Assembly (NCBI GenBank): GCA_964498075.1
Contig: CAZCGA010000033.1
Span: 1 to 53,237, forward strand
DNA length: 53,237 nt
Reading direction: 5' to 3'
Source: CAZCGA01 sp964498075
GTDB lineage: Bacteria > Desulfobacterota > Binatia > HRBIN30
Shown: positions 41,814 through 49,835 of the stretch, in pieces
Layout of the letters: the number at the start of each line of letters is the position of its first letter
How positions within the stretch are numbered: position 1 is the first letter of the stretch
The notes under the pieces: generated by a model
Database searches by the model: none
Seen by the model: only the letters and a program-made list of their open reading frames with translations
What the model was told of the DNA's origin: nothing
Program-made: the position numbers and the translations under genes

Positions 41814-42685
41814 GCGCGCTCCACCGCCAGGCTCTCGAGGAGCAGAAATGCGCAGTAGCCGGCCAGCAAGATGCCCATGCCCAGGAGGGTGCTGTGCACG
41901 TACACCCCAACGTCCACCGGACCGCCGCTCGTGAAGGCGTTGCGGAACGCCAGCAGGAACGGCGTGAGCGGGTTGGCCCAGTAGATCCAGAAACGCACCG
42001 CGGGAGACAGGCTACCGAAGTCGTAGAACACCGGGGTGACGAAGAAGAGCAGCCGCGATGCCATTCCCCAGATGTGCTCCACGTCGCGCGCGAAGCAGTA
42101 GACGAGCGCGAAGATCAGCCCCACGCCCGCCACCAAGGCGACGTACGACACCAGCAGCGGAACGATCCACACGGCGGAGCGCCACGAGAACAGTCCGTAG
42201 TAGACGCTGAACGCGGCGCACAGCAGCAGCTCGATGCTGAACTTGTAGACGTGTACCGCGAGGTGCGACGCGACCAGCGTCTCGCGCGGCACTGTTGAGT
42301 TCAGCAACAACTGCTTGTGGGCGAAGAAGATGTTGATGAGGAACCGCGTCACTGTGAGGAAGAAGCTCACCACGACGATGCCGAGCAAGAGGTAGAGCGG
42401 ATACGCTTGGACCTCATGACCGAAGCGGCGCTGGAAGACGGCGTACAGACCTGCCAGCATGACGAGCGGCCCAAGCAGGCTCCAGAAGATGCCGAGCACG
42501 GAGTTGTAGTCGCTGGTCTTGACGTTCGCCCGGACCAGCTCGATGAAGAGCCTGCCGTTCGAGCGGCTGCACAGGCGTGCGGCGCGCCGTGTCAGCCGGC
42601 GCGGAAGATCGGTCCAGTGGCGCGTCATGAGGGGCAGGACGACGCGGGCGGGCATCACGGGCAGATCAGTGTCGGAAGATCTCAT
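41810..42685 (-). CDS. Polysaccharide ABC transporter permease (Wzm/KpsM-like)
   Basis: A 291-residue ABC-2 type permease. A cytoplasmic N-terminal region of about 60 residues leads to six hydrophobic helices, including LGIFWSLLGPLVMLAGLYAV, LYLLLGIVVVSFFLTVTRFL, VPLLVSYVALVAGVGLIFAL and SRLLFFVTPVFYDF, the last resembling the conserved LF..SPV(F/I)Y segment of Wzm proteins. It likely moves a lipid-linked glycan across the inner membrane with the ATPase encoded next. Its ATG lies 20 bases inside the end of the DnaK-like gene, so chaperone and exporter are co-translated. Confidence 0.88.
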   Translation of the reverse strand: MRSSDTDLPVMPARVVLPLMTRHWTDLPRRLTRRAARLCSRSNGRLFIELVRANVKTSDYNSVLGIFWSLLGPLVMLAGLYAVFQRRFGHEVQAYPLYLLLGIVVVSFFLTVTRFLINIFFAHKQLLLNSTVPRETLVASHLAVHVYKFSIELLLCAAFSVYYGLFSWRSAVWIVPLLVSYVALVAGVGLIFALVYCFARDVEHIWGMASRLLFFVTPVFYDFGSLSPAVRFWIYWANPLTPFLLAFRNAFTSGGPVDVGVYVHSTLLGMGILLAGYCAFLLLESLAVERA

Positions 42686-44249
42686 AGGAACGGGTCTGCC
42701 CGTCGCTGCGACGGCTCAGGCAAACGGTGATGATGCCGTCGCTGTCGCACGAGTAGGTTTCGCAGATGCCGTGGGCCGCGAGGTCGTCGCGCCGGCCGAT
42801 CTCCGTCGAAGTCAAGCGACGCTCGACCGGAATGCCGGGGTCGTACGGAAACAAGACGTCGGACCACGCCCGCACGCCGGCGGCCGGGCGTCCCGTGTCG
42901 TCGACGCCGGCGCATTCGAAGTAGCGCAGGTGGCCGATGTTGTGCCGCGGTGAGTACTCCACGTGCCGCACCAGCGGGGCGTCGCCCCGCGGCGGCAGCC
43001 GCGTGCCGGCTGGGAAGATCGGTGCGAAGTACTCCCGGGTACCATGGTCGGCCAGCCGCAAGACCCCGAAGTGTCGCGACAGGATATCACGCAACGTCAT
43101 GCGCTCGGCGCTGTGGATCGCCGCTCCCATGGCGGTCGCGGTGAACGGTTTGTCCGTCATCACCAGACGGACCGTGGGAAAGCGCGCCGCGATCATCTGC
43201 CCGACCAGCGGCAGCCGCGACGAGCCGCCGACGAGATAGATCGCGTCGAGCGTTGCGGGACCGATCCCCGCGGCGCGCGCTGCGGCACCCTTCACCAGCG
43301 ATCGGAGCCGCTCGATCGCCGGCTGGATGATCGGCTTCAGTCGTTCGCCGTAGGCGCGCACGCTGACGGTCGTTGCCTCACCCTGCAGGCCGATGTCCGC
43401 CGGTATCAGCGTCAGCGTGCGCACCGATCCGGACGAGATGCTCTCCTTCTGCTGGCACGCGTGCCGCACCAGCAGCTCGCGCTGCAGGCGCGGCAGCGTT
43501 TCGAAATCCAGGTGCAGCTTCTCGGCGAACATCTGCGCCAGGACATGATCGAGGTCGTCACCACCCAGCTCCTCGATTCCGGCGGCGTCGATGACGGTGA
43601 ACTCCGAACCTCCGATCTTCACCACCGAGGCGTCGAACGTGCCACCGCCGAAATCAAAGATGGCCACCGACGCGTTCAGCTTCCTGGCGGCGATGCGGTT
43701 GCCATGCACCAGGCGATCGGCGAACTCGATCGCCGCCGCCGTGGGTTCATTGAGCGTCCCGATGACCTCGAAGCCGGCGTCCTTGAAGGCGCGGCGCGTG
43801 ACGTAGCGTTGTGCCCCGTTGGCGTTCGCCGGCCAGGTGATCACCGCCTGCAAGGGCTCAGCTTCGGGAAACAAGCCCGAGTGCATGACGGACGCCCGCA
43901 ACGTCGTGGCGAATCCGGTCAACACCTCGGCGGTGTCGAAGCCGCCGGGATAGACGTCCAAGCCAATGCGGCTTCCGCCGACGTAGTCGCGCAGCAACCG
44001 CTTGATCGAGCGGATGACGCTCAGGCGCGAAGGCGCTCCGGCGCGTGCCAAGGCTCGCTCGGCGTCAGGGCCATAGAGCAGGCGTCCGGTCTCGTGGTCA
44101 CAGGCCAGTACGGAGGGGAACACCTCACGCACGACGCGACCGATTGCCGTTTCCGCAACGTGCGGAATCACGGGGTAGCGCCCGCGGTCGCTGCAGACGA
44201 CCACCGTGTTCGTGGTTCCGAAATCGATACCGAGTCGCGCCACGCTCAT
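42666..44249 (-). CDS. DnaK-like (Hsp70 family) protein, non-canonical
   Basis: A 527-residue Hsp70-fold ATPase. The ATG at 44249 follows a GGAGG ribosome site. Nucleotide-binding motifs are LGIDFGTTNTVVVCSD, IFDFGGGTFDASVV, LNEPTAAAIEFAD and YLVGGSSRLPLVGQMI. The ATPase core ends near residue 375. The remaining 150 residues are unlike DnaK's substrate-binding domain and lack the alpha-helical lid and EEVD-like tail, so this is a divergent chaperone. Its start overlaps the GrpE-like gene by four bases (ATGA) and its end overlaps the permease by 20. It may serve as a dedicated partner for a glycan exporter or for a membrane protein; this is inference. Confidence 0.85.
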   Translation of the reverse strand: MSVARLGIDFGTTNTVVVCSDRGRYPVIPHVAETAIGRVVREVFPSVLACDHETGRLLYGPDAERALARAGAPSRLSVIRSIKRLLRDYVGGSRIGLDVYPGGFDTAEVLTGFATTLRASVMHSGLFPEAEPLQAVITWPANANGAQRYVTRRAFKDAGFEVIGTLNEPTAAAIEFADRLVHGNRIAARKLNASVAIFDFGGGTFDASVVKIGGSEFTVIDAAGIEELGGDDLDHVLAQMFAEKLHLDFETLPRLQRELLVRHACQQKESISSGSVRTLTLIPADIGLQGEATTVSVRAYGERLKPIIQPAIERLRSLVKGAAARAAGIGPATLDAIYLVGGSSRLPLVGQMIAARFPTVRLVMTDKPFTATAMGAAIHSAERMTLRDILSRHFGVLRLADHGTREYFAPIFPAGTRLPPRGDAPLVRHVEYSPRHNIGHLRYFECAGVDDTGRPAAGVRAWSDVLFPYDPGIPVERRLTSTEIGRRDDLAAHGICETYSCDSDGIITVCLSRRSDGQTRSYEIFRH

Positions 44250-44926
44250 GACCTCCGATTCACCGCCACCGCCGCCCGGCACAGCACCAGGCCTCTGGCC
44301 GTCCGGTATCCGGGTCGCATCGTCTCGAGAATCACGCCGTCCGGCTCCGTCTTCTGCCAGCGCTCGTCCACCACGCTGTGGATCAACGGGTCGACGACGT
44401 CCAGCGGTTCGGCGTCGAAGCGCACCGCCCCCAGGGTCTCCAGGATTTGGTCGAGACGTTCCACGACCCGGCGCGATTGCCCGTTCGCTGCGGCCAGGGC
44501 CTCGCGCCGGATGTCGACCAGATCGCTGAGCACCGATTCCATGCGCCGTTCGAGCAGCTCGCTCAACAAGCGGCGCAGCGAGTCCACCGCCCCTTCGAGG
44601 ACGGCGTCCGTATCGCTTGCACCGATATCGCTTCCGTCAGCCACGGCTTCCCGGCCGGGGGTCGCGCCAGCGATGTTGGGGCGGGTGACCAGTTTCCGCA
44701 CCATCTCCTTCATCGTGCGCACCTCGCCCAGCAGGGCATTGAGGTTGGCTTCGCTGGTCTCCCGGGGGGTGCTGACGGCGTCTGCCGCGGTGCGGCTGGA
44801 GGCGACCTTCGATCGCGGCCGGGTTCGTCGCCGGCGTCGCTTCTCGGGCGACCGCCCCTCCGCCGCGTCTTTGATGGGCGCGCGCTTCTCTCCTGCCGTC
44901 TTCTCACCGACGTTCTTCTTCGCCAC
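44246..44926 (-). CDS. GrpE-like nucleotide exchange factor
   Basis: A 226-residue protein starting with GTG at 44926, preceded by an AGGAG ribosome site about eight bases away. The first 60 residues are lysine- and arginine-rich and probably disordered. A long coiled-coil region follows (LEGAVDSLRRLLSELLERRM, RVVERLDQILETLGAV), then a compact C-terminal domain (DPLIHSVVDERWQKTEPDG, VILETMRPGYRTARG, LVLCRAAVAVNRR). That C-terminal pattern matches GrpE (DP..H.AV, G.V...GY...R.LR.A.V.V). GrpE releases ADP from DnaK. The overlap with the DnaK-like gene fits a dedicated pair, separate from a housekeeping DnaK/GrpE that would be encoded elsewhere. Confidence 0.78.
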   Translation of the reverse strand: MAKKNVGEKTAGEKRAPIKDAAEGRSPEKRRRRRTRPRSKVASSRTAADAVSTPRETSEANLNALLGEVRTMKEMVRKLVTRPNIAGATPGREAVADGSDIGASDTDAVLEGAVDSLRRLLSELLERRMESVLSDLVDIRREALAAANGQSRRVVERLDQILETLGAVRFDAEPLDVVDPLIHSVVDERWQKTEPDGVILETMRPGYRTARGLVLCRAAVAVNRRS

Positions 44927-45295
44927 AACCCTTCTCCTTGGTTCCTGTTCCTGTCCTCGTGCGCATCCTGGCTGCCCGTCTGCGCGGACAGAGTGTTACC
45001 TGGAGTTGGGTCGCGATGGTAGGCCCCTGAGACGAGGAGCCGGCATCCCACGGTATCGAGAGAATCGCGCCGCACCTTGGCATGCCTTTCGCTGACCGTT
45101 TCACCACGTGTAGCGGAGCATGAGGCGACATGGTCGCGGTGGAAGAGACAAGCACGGACGCTCAAAGGCCAGGGTGTTGTGCACTTGGGTTTCGGCTCCC
45201 GCACGCGTCAAAAAATTCCCTTGTAGCCGTCACGAAATCGCCCCGGAGGGGGTGTGCGAGCCCGATGGCGGCAGCGTGGGCAGGGAGTGCGCCGG
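44927..45295. other. Divergent intergenic region
   Basis: About 370 bases between the GrpE-like gene (minus) and the SHOCT membrane protein (plus). Several reading frames cross it on both strands but none resembles a protein family or has a good ribosome site. It probably contains the promoter of the chaperone-exporter operon; I cannot point to a convincing -35/-10 pair. Confidence 0.4.
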
Positions 45296-45760
45296 ATGCG
45301 GATGCGTGATCTCGTGACGAGCGGCGTGTTTCTCGCCGTGCTCGTCGTTCACTTCGGCGTGCAGTGGTACGCGTGGAAGGTTCACATCGAGGCAGTGTCG
45401 GTGGAGGAGCGTGTGGTCGACTCCGAGGGGGACTCCTGGTGGGGTGTCTGTTCGTTTCCCCTGTTTGTGCTGGTACCGCGGCGGACGCAAAACCTCCACT
45501 TCCACGAGCTGCTCGTGGCCAACAGTGTGCTGTGGGCTGTGGTGCTCTCGTGGGTCATCTACGGGTCGTTACGTCGCTGGAGCAAGCCGCGCGGCCGCGT
45601 CCGGCAACGCGTCGGTGCCATCGTGGCCGTACCGAAGCCGCCCGCGGCCGCCCAGACGCGTACCGACCGGCTCGTCGAGCTGAAACGCCTCCGCGATCAG
45701 GGGCTGATCACGCTCGAGGAATACCAACAACGGCGGACAACGATACTGACTGAGTTGTAG
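45296..45760 (+). CDS. Membrane protein with C-terminal SHOCT domain
   Basis: A 154-residue protein. An N-terminal helix (LVTSGVFLAVLVVHFGVQWY) and a second helix near residue 80-100 (LLVANSVLWAVVLSWVIYG) flank a short loop. The C-terminus RLVELKRLRDQGLITLEEY then QQRRTTILTEL is a SHOCT domain, a short helical module found at the ends of many bacterial membrane proteins. The start at 45296 (MRMRDLVTS) is preferred over the GTG 14 codons upstream because it places the membrane helix near the N-terminus. Function is unknown. It stands in a small plus-strand group with a DoxX-family gene. Confidence 0.78.
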   Translation: MRMRDLVTSGVFLAVLVVHFGVQWYAWKVHIEAVSVEERVVDSEGDSWWGVCSFPLFVLVPRRTQNLHFHELLVANSVLWAVVLSWVIYGSLRRWSKPRGRVRQRVGAIVAVPKPPAAAQTRTDRLVELKRLRDQGLITLEEYQQRRTTILTEL

Positions 45761-45898
45761 GGGAAGCGGTACCGTTCAGGAGGTGCTGAGGATTCGGCGC
45801 GGCGCCTCCGGCTTCCTCTGCTGCCGACCCGATCCGGTTGCGTCAGGCTTGATTCTCCTGGTACTGGCAAGCGATCGGCGCGAGTGCGGAGGCTGTCC

Positions 45899-46333
45899 AT
45901 GGACGTTACCGAGGCGAATGACGTGGTCGTACTGAACCCGGCCATCGCGGTTGTCGGGCGTGTGATGTTCACGCTCATCTTTTTCTTGTCGGGCATTACG
46001 CACTTCACCGATCTGAGCGACTACGTGGCCTTGATGCCTGCCGCGATTCCGTTCCGCGCGTTCTGGGTGATGACCTCCGCCATGGTGGAGATGATCGGTG
46101 CGACGCTGATTGTCACCAACAAATATCCGCGTCTGGGCGGCTGGTTGATCGCCATCTTCCTGATCCCCGTGACGATCACCGTGCACGGCGTCGGAATGAT
46201 GACCGCGCCGGATGCCCAGATGCAGGGGATCCAGACCTCGTTCTTCTTGAAGGGAGTGACGATGACGGGGGCGGCGCTGCTGATCACGCAGTTCGGCGTC
46301 AGGCGATCAGAGTCCGAGCGGCAGCGTGGCTGA
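45899..46333 (+). CDS. DoxX-family membrane protein
   Basis: A 144-residue four-helix membrane protein of the DoxX type: VGRVMFTLIFFLSGITHFTD (first helix with the typical FLxSGxxHF), FRAFWVMTSAMVEMIGATLI, PRLGGWLIAIFLIPVTITVH and FFLKGVTMTGAALLITQFG. A GCGGAGG ribosome site supports the ATG at 45899. DoxX proteins sit in the inner membrane; some take part in quinone-linked or oxidative-stress reactions. No redox motif is seen. It is tail-to-tail with the adenylation-protein gene, 53 bases apart. Confidence 0.88.
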   Translation: MDVTEANDVVVLNPAIAVVGRVMFTLIFFLSGITHFTDLSDYVALMPAAIPFRAFWVMTSAMVEMIGATLIVTNKYPRLGGWLIAIFLIPVTITVHGVGMMTAPDAQMQGIQTSFFLKGVTMTGAALLITQFGVRRSESERQRG

Positions 46334-46386
46334 GCGCGACGCGCAGGACTCGGTGTCGCGAGGGAGAGGGACTTGAACAGCGGCGT

Positions 46387-49062
46387 CTAGACTTTCAAGT
46401 ACGGACGCAATGCCTCCGCCACGATTGGCGTGTGGCGCTCGTCGAGGATCTCGAGATGGATGCTCGGGACGTCATGGACGCTCAGCTTCCCTCGCGCGAT
46501 GCGCTTCCAGCCCAGCAGCGGATCCATTCGGTAGTGCGAAGCGACCGGTTTCCTGGTGGCGCGGAACAACACGATGTGGCTGGAGTACGGACGCGGTCGA
46601 GAGCGGGTGCCCAGCGACCGCCGAAAAGCTCCCCCACGGTAGTCCGCCATGGCACCTTCGTCCGCCTCGTCCGTGACGGGTGGTGGAGCGTCGGGGTACC
46701 CCCGGTAGCGTGCCCAACGTCGCCGTGCCGAGATGCTCATGTGACACGGTCCGCGGCGCAACAGCTCAGCCAGGTGATGGGCGAACCAGCGCAGCGGGCG
46801 GCGTCGAAATGTACCTGGCATGAAGGTATCAAAGATTGCCAGGAGCTCGACTTCCTCCCCGACCGCCTGCAGTTGCTGCGCTACCTCGAGAGCAACGCGG
46901 CCCCCGAAGGAAAAGCCTCCCAGCTGATACGGTCCGACCGGCTGGACGCGGCGTACCTCCACGAGGCAAACGCGCGCCAATTCTTCGATGGTGTAGGTGG
47001 AGAAAGTGGAGATCGGCTGAGTGCCACTGATGGCGCCAATGGCAGGGCCAATGCTGACACCGTAGATCGGATGCTGTGGTCCCAGCAGGGCAGCCAAGCG
47101 GGAGAACCTGGGATAGTCATAGAAGCAGAACAGGGGAACGCCGCCCTGGTTCTCGCCAGCCGGCGTCAACGGCGTTGCCACGGCGCCGTCGAGATCGCTC
47201 GCCTCGCGCTCATCCCGGCTGGCGTCGCCGGCGGCAATACAGCGCTGGCGTTCGGCAACAATCTTTGCCTGGGCGGAGATGGTCGGGGCTCGGAGTATGG
47301 CTCCCAAGGAGAGCTGCACCCCGAGCGATTGGCGCAGGCGCGCTGTGACACGCAGGGCGAGCAAGGAGGTCCCACCCAGCGCGAAGAAGTTGTCGTGGAT
47401 GCCGGGCGGTCTGCATCCGAGGACCTCCGTCCACGCGGCTGCGATGGCGAGCTCGACGGCGGCACGCGGAGGGATGAATGCAGCGTCTCCCGTCGACGGC
47501 ACCCAGGCGTCAGCGTCCGGACGGAGCTGCCCAGCGGCGCGCTTGACCAGCTGCGCTCGCCGGACCTTGCCGGTTGGTCCCGTCGGCAGCGAGTCGACAA
47601 ACGTGATCCAGCTTGGAGTCTTGAACTCGTCCAAGCGCGCCGCGCAGTGGTCGAGCAGTGTCCGCTCGCTGCAGCGCGCTCCGGCGCGCAGGACTACGTA
47701 AGCGCCGATGTCCTCGCCCAGAGTGGGATCCGGCACCCCTACAGCCGCCGCCTGGGCAACGTCCGGATGGCTTTCCAGCGCTTCATCGACTGCGCGCGGT
47801 GCGACGTTCGTACCGCCTTTGATGATCAGATCCTTCGCGCGGCCCGCGTGGAAGAAGTAGCCATCCTGGTCTTGGTAGACGAGATCGCCGGTTCGCAGCC
47901 AACCCGCGGCGTCGAAGGCGGTCGCTGTGACCTCGGGGTCTTTGTAGTAGCTGCGTATGACACCAGGCCCGCGCACCATCAGCTCGCCGATCCGCCCGCA
48001 ACCGATATCGTTCCCGTCGACGTCAACCACCTTCACCTCGAGGGTCCTGGCGCGTCCGAGCGAGCCGATTCTGCGCAGGTCCCGGTGCGGTGGATTGAAA
48101 AAGATCGGGCCGGCCTCAGTCATTCCCATGCCTTGCACAAGTACAATACCGAAGCGCTCTTCGAAGGCGTGGTGCGCGGTGTCGCTCAGTGGGGACGAGG
48201 AGCAGCGCGCAAAACGAACGTGGCGCAGGTCGGTGGGCGGCGGCCCGGCGTGCGTCTCCTCCCAGTGTAACAGTTGGGCGACGAGCGTCGGCACCATGCC
48301 CAGCCATGTGCAGCGATGTGAAATGACCCAGCCCCAATTGCGTGCGACCTGGAACCGTGGCGGTACGACCATGCTGCCGCCGCTGTAGAGAACCCCAAAC
48401 ATCATGTCCTGCGCGTTCATGTGGTACAGCGGCAGCACGCAGAGGAGGCGGTCGGCGGAGCTGAGCTCGTGAACCGACGCGCCGTCAGCAGCATGGGCCA
48501 TCACGTCGGTATGCGACAGCAATACCCCCTTGGGGAGACCCGTACTGCCCGACGTGTACATCAACAGAGCATCATCGTTCGGGCAGAGAGCGAGCGGCAC
48601 TTCTTCTGACCCGTCGAGGTGGGCACGCGCGAGAGTCCCGACGTCGACGTGCTCGACACGCGCGTTCAGCTCGGCGGCAATCGGTTCGATCTGCGCGCGT
48701 CGCTCGTCGGCAACCAGGATGGCGCGCGCCTCGCAGTGCCGTAGGATATGGCGCAACTGCGATGCACCCCCGCCGGGGTCGATCGGCACCGCGACGAAGC
48801 CAGCGCTCATCACCCCGAGATTGCTCAACACGGCCGCCAGACCGTTGTTCATGGCGATGCACACGCGATCGCCGTGCACCAGGTCGAGCTGCTGGAGATG
48901 CACCGCTAACGCTGCCGTTTGCGTTCGCAGCTCAGCGAAGGTCAATGCCTGGTCGGATTCGGGATCGATGAGGAACGCCGCGTCCGGCCGTTCCCTGGCC
49001 AGTCGTTCGATCAGCGCCCCCACGGTCGGATCGACGGCGACAGCTCGGTGGGTTGCTACCAT
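46387..49062 (-). CDS. Stand-alone NRPS-like protein: adenylation-carrier-thioesterase (A-T-TE)
   Basis: An 891-residue protein with three domains. Residues 10-510 are an AMP-forming adenylation domain: LLMYTSGSTGLPKGVLLSH (A3), GMGMTEAGPIF (A5), WLRTGDLVYQDQDGYFFHAG (A7), RAKDLIIKGGTNV (A8) and LPTGPTGKVRRAQL (A10). Residues 540-610 are a peptidyl-carrier domain with the phosphopantetheine serine Ser566 in FFALGGTSLLAL. Residues 640-891 are a thioesterase with nucleophile Ser718 in GFSFGGRVALE and a C-terminal His in DERHTPIV. There is no condensation domain, so it would activate an acid, load it and release or dimerise it, or pass it to another enzyme. Divergent 28 bases away is a PPTase gene. 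Confidence 0.9.
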   Translation of the reverse strand: MVATHRAVAVDPTVGALIERLARERPDAAFLIDPESDQALTFAELRTQTAALAVHLQQLDLVHGDRVCIAMNNGLAAVLSNLGVMSAGFVAVPIDPGGGASQLRHILRHCEARAILVADERRAQIEPIAAELNARVEHVDVGTLARAHLDGSEEVPLALCPNDDALLMYTSGSTGLPKGVLLSHTDVMAHAADGASVHELSSADRLLCVLPLYHMNAQDMMFGVLYSGGSMVVPPRFQVARNWGWVISHRCTWLGMVPTLVAQLLHWEETHAGPPPTDLRHVRFARCSSSPLSDTAHHAFEERFGIVLVQGMGMTEAGPIFFNPPHRDLRRIGSLGRARTLEVKVVDVDGNDIGCGRIGELMVRGPGVIRSYYKDPEVTATAFDAAGWLRTGDLVYQDQDGYFFHAGRAKDLIIKGGTNVAPRAVDEALESHPDVAQAAAVGVPDPTLGEDIGAYVVLRAGARCSERTLLDHCAARLDEFKTPSWITFVDSLPTGPTGKVRRAQLVKRAAGQLRPDADAWVPSTGDAAFIPPRAAVELAIAAAWTEVLGCRPPGIHDNFFALGGTSLLALRVTARLRQSLGVQLSLGAILRAPTISAQAKIVAERQRCIAAGDASRDEREASDLDGAVATPLTPAGENQGGVPLFCFYDYPRFSRLAALLGPQHPIYGVSIGPAIGAISGTQPISTFSTYTIEELARVCLVEVRRVQPVGPYQLGGFSFGGRVALEVAQQLQAVGEEVELLAIFDTFMPGTFRRRPLRWFAHHLAELLRRGPCHMSISARRRWARYRGYPDAPPPVTDEADEGAMADYRGGAFRRSLGTRSRPRPYSSHIVLFRATRKPVASHYRMDPLLGWKRIARGKLSVHDVPSIHLEILDERHTPIVAEALRPYLKV

Positions 49063-49090
49063 CGGTAGATCATCACATCATAGAGAGTCA

Positions 49091-49834
49091 ATGAACGAAA
49101 GCTGGGACGCGCTGGTGGCCGGGTTGTTCGGACCCGACGTGTCGGTGGGAGCCTCACCGGCGGTCGCCGATCTCGACAACCTATTTCCCGACGAGCGTGC
49201 TGCGATCGCGGCCTGGGCGCCGCGGCGTCAGTATGAATTTGCAGCCGGGCGTGTCTGCGCTCGCCGTCTGCTCGCAGGTCTTGGGGTTGGTGATGTGCCT
49301 TTGCTGATGAGCGCTGATGGCAGACCACTTTGGCCGCCGGGCTTCGTGGGGTCGATCTCGCACACCGACGGCTTGTGTGTCGGGGCGGTGGCGCGCAGCG
49401 ACTGTGTCGCCGGCGTGGGGATCGACGTGGAAGTAGCCGACGGCCTCGACGAGACCATGTGGGATCTCGTGTGCACGCCGAACGAGCTCGACTGGCTGCG
49501 TCGGCAGGGGGATGCAGAACGCGCACGTCGGCTGGCCACGGCGTTGTTCAGCGCCAAGGAGAGCAGCCACAAATGCCTGGGCAGCGAACGCGCTGGGTCG
49601 TTCGAGCCACGCGAGATCGAAGTGGACTGGGACGGGAAAGCGACCTTCTTCAGCGCGCGTGTCATGAGGCCCAGGACGACGACCGGCTCCGAGGACACGC
49701 ATGACCCCGCCGCGCTCATCGGTACACTGTTGGTGCGGCAGCGGTGGGTGTTGACCGGAGTGGTAAGCAGTAGAACCCGATTGCCGGGACTTAGGGGAAG
49801 TGTTAAGCCCTCGATCCACGCGGGCGTGGGGTAA
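49091..49834 (+). CDS. 4'-phosphopantetheinyl transferase (Sfp/EntD type)
   Basis: A 247-residue phosphopantetheinyl transferase. The conserved motifs are FVGSISHTDGLCVGAV (motif 1, CoA-binding SHTDG), VAGVGIDVEVADG (motif 2 with the metal-binding GIDVE) and LFSAKESSHKCLG (motif 3, FSAKESxxK). It attaches the phosphopantetheine arm to carrier-protein serines. The neighbouring adenylation-carrier-thioesterase protein carries such a serine, so this is probably its activating enzyme. The 28-bp divergent gap suggests shared control. The last 40 residues are unrelated to the family and may be a variable tail. It ends one base before the radical SAM gene's start. Confidence 0.9.
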   Translation: MNESWDALVAGLFGPDVSVGASPAVADLDNLFPDERAAIAAWAPRRQYEFAAGRVCARRLLAGLGVGDVPLLMSADGRPLWPPGFVGSISHTDGLCVGAVARSDCVAGVGIDVEVADGLDETMWDLVCTPNELDWLRRQGDAERARRLATALFSAKESSHKCLGSERAGSFEPREIEVDWDGKATFFSARVMRPRTTTGSEDTHDPAALIGTLLVRQRWVLTGVVSSRTRLPGLRGSVKPSIHAGVG

Positions 49835-49835
49835 G

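Noticed and set aside
42963..45095. A 710-codon plus-strand reading frame
   Set aside because: It mirrors the DnaK-like and GrpE-like genes and shows no protein motif of its own.
46432..48270. A 612-codon plus-strand reading frame
   Set aside because: It is the shadow of the adenylation-carrier-thioesterase gene. No ribosome site and no family motifs.
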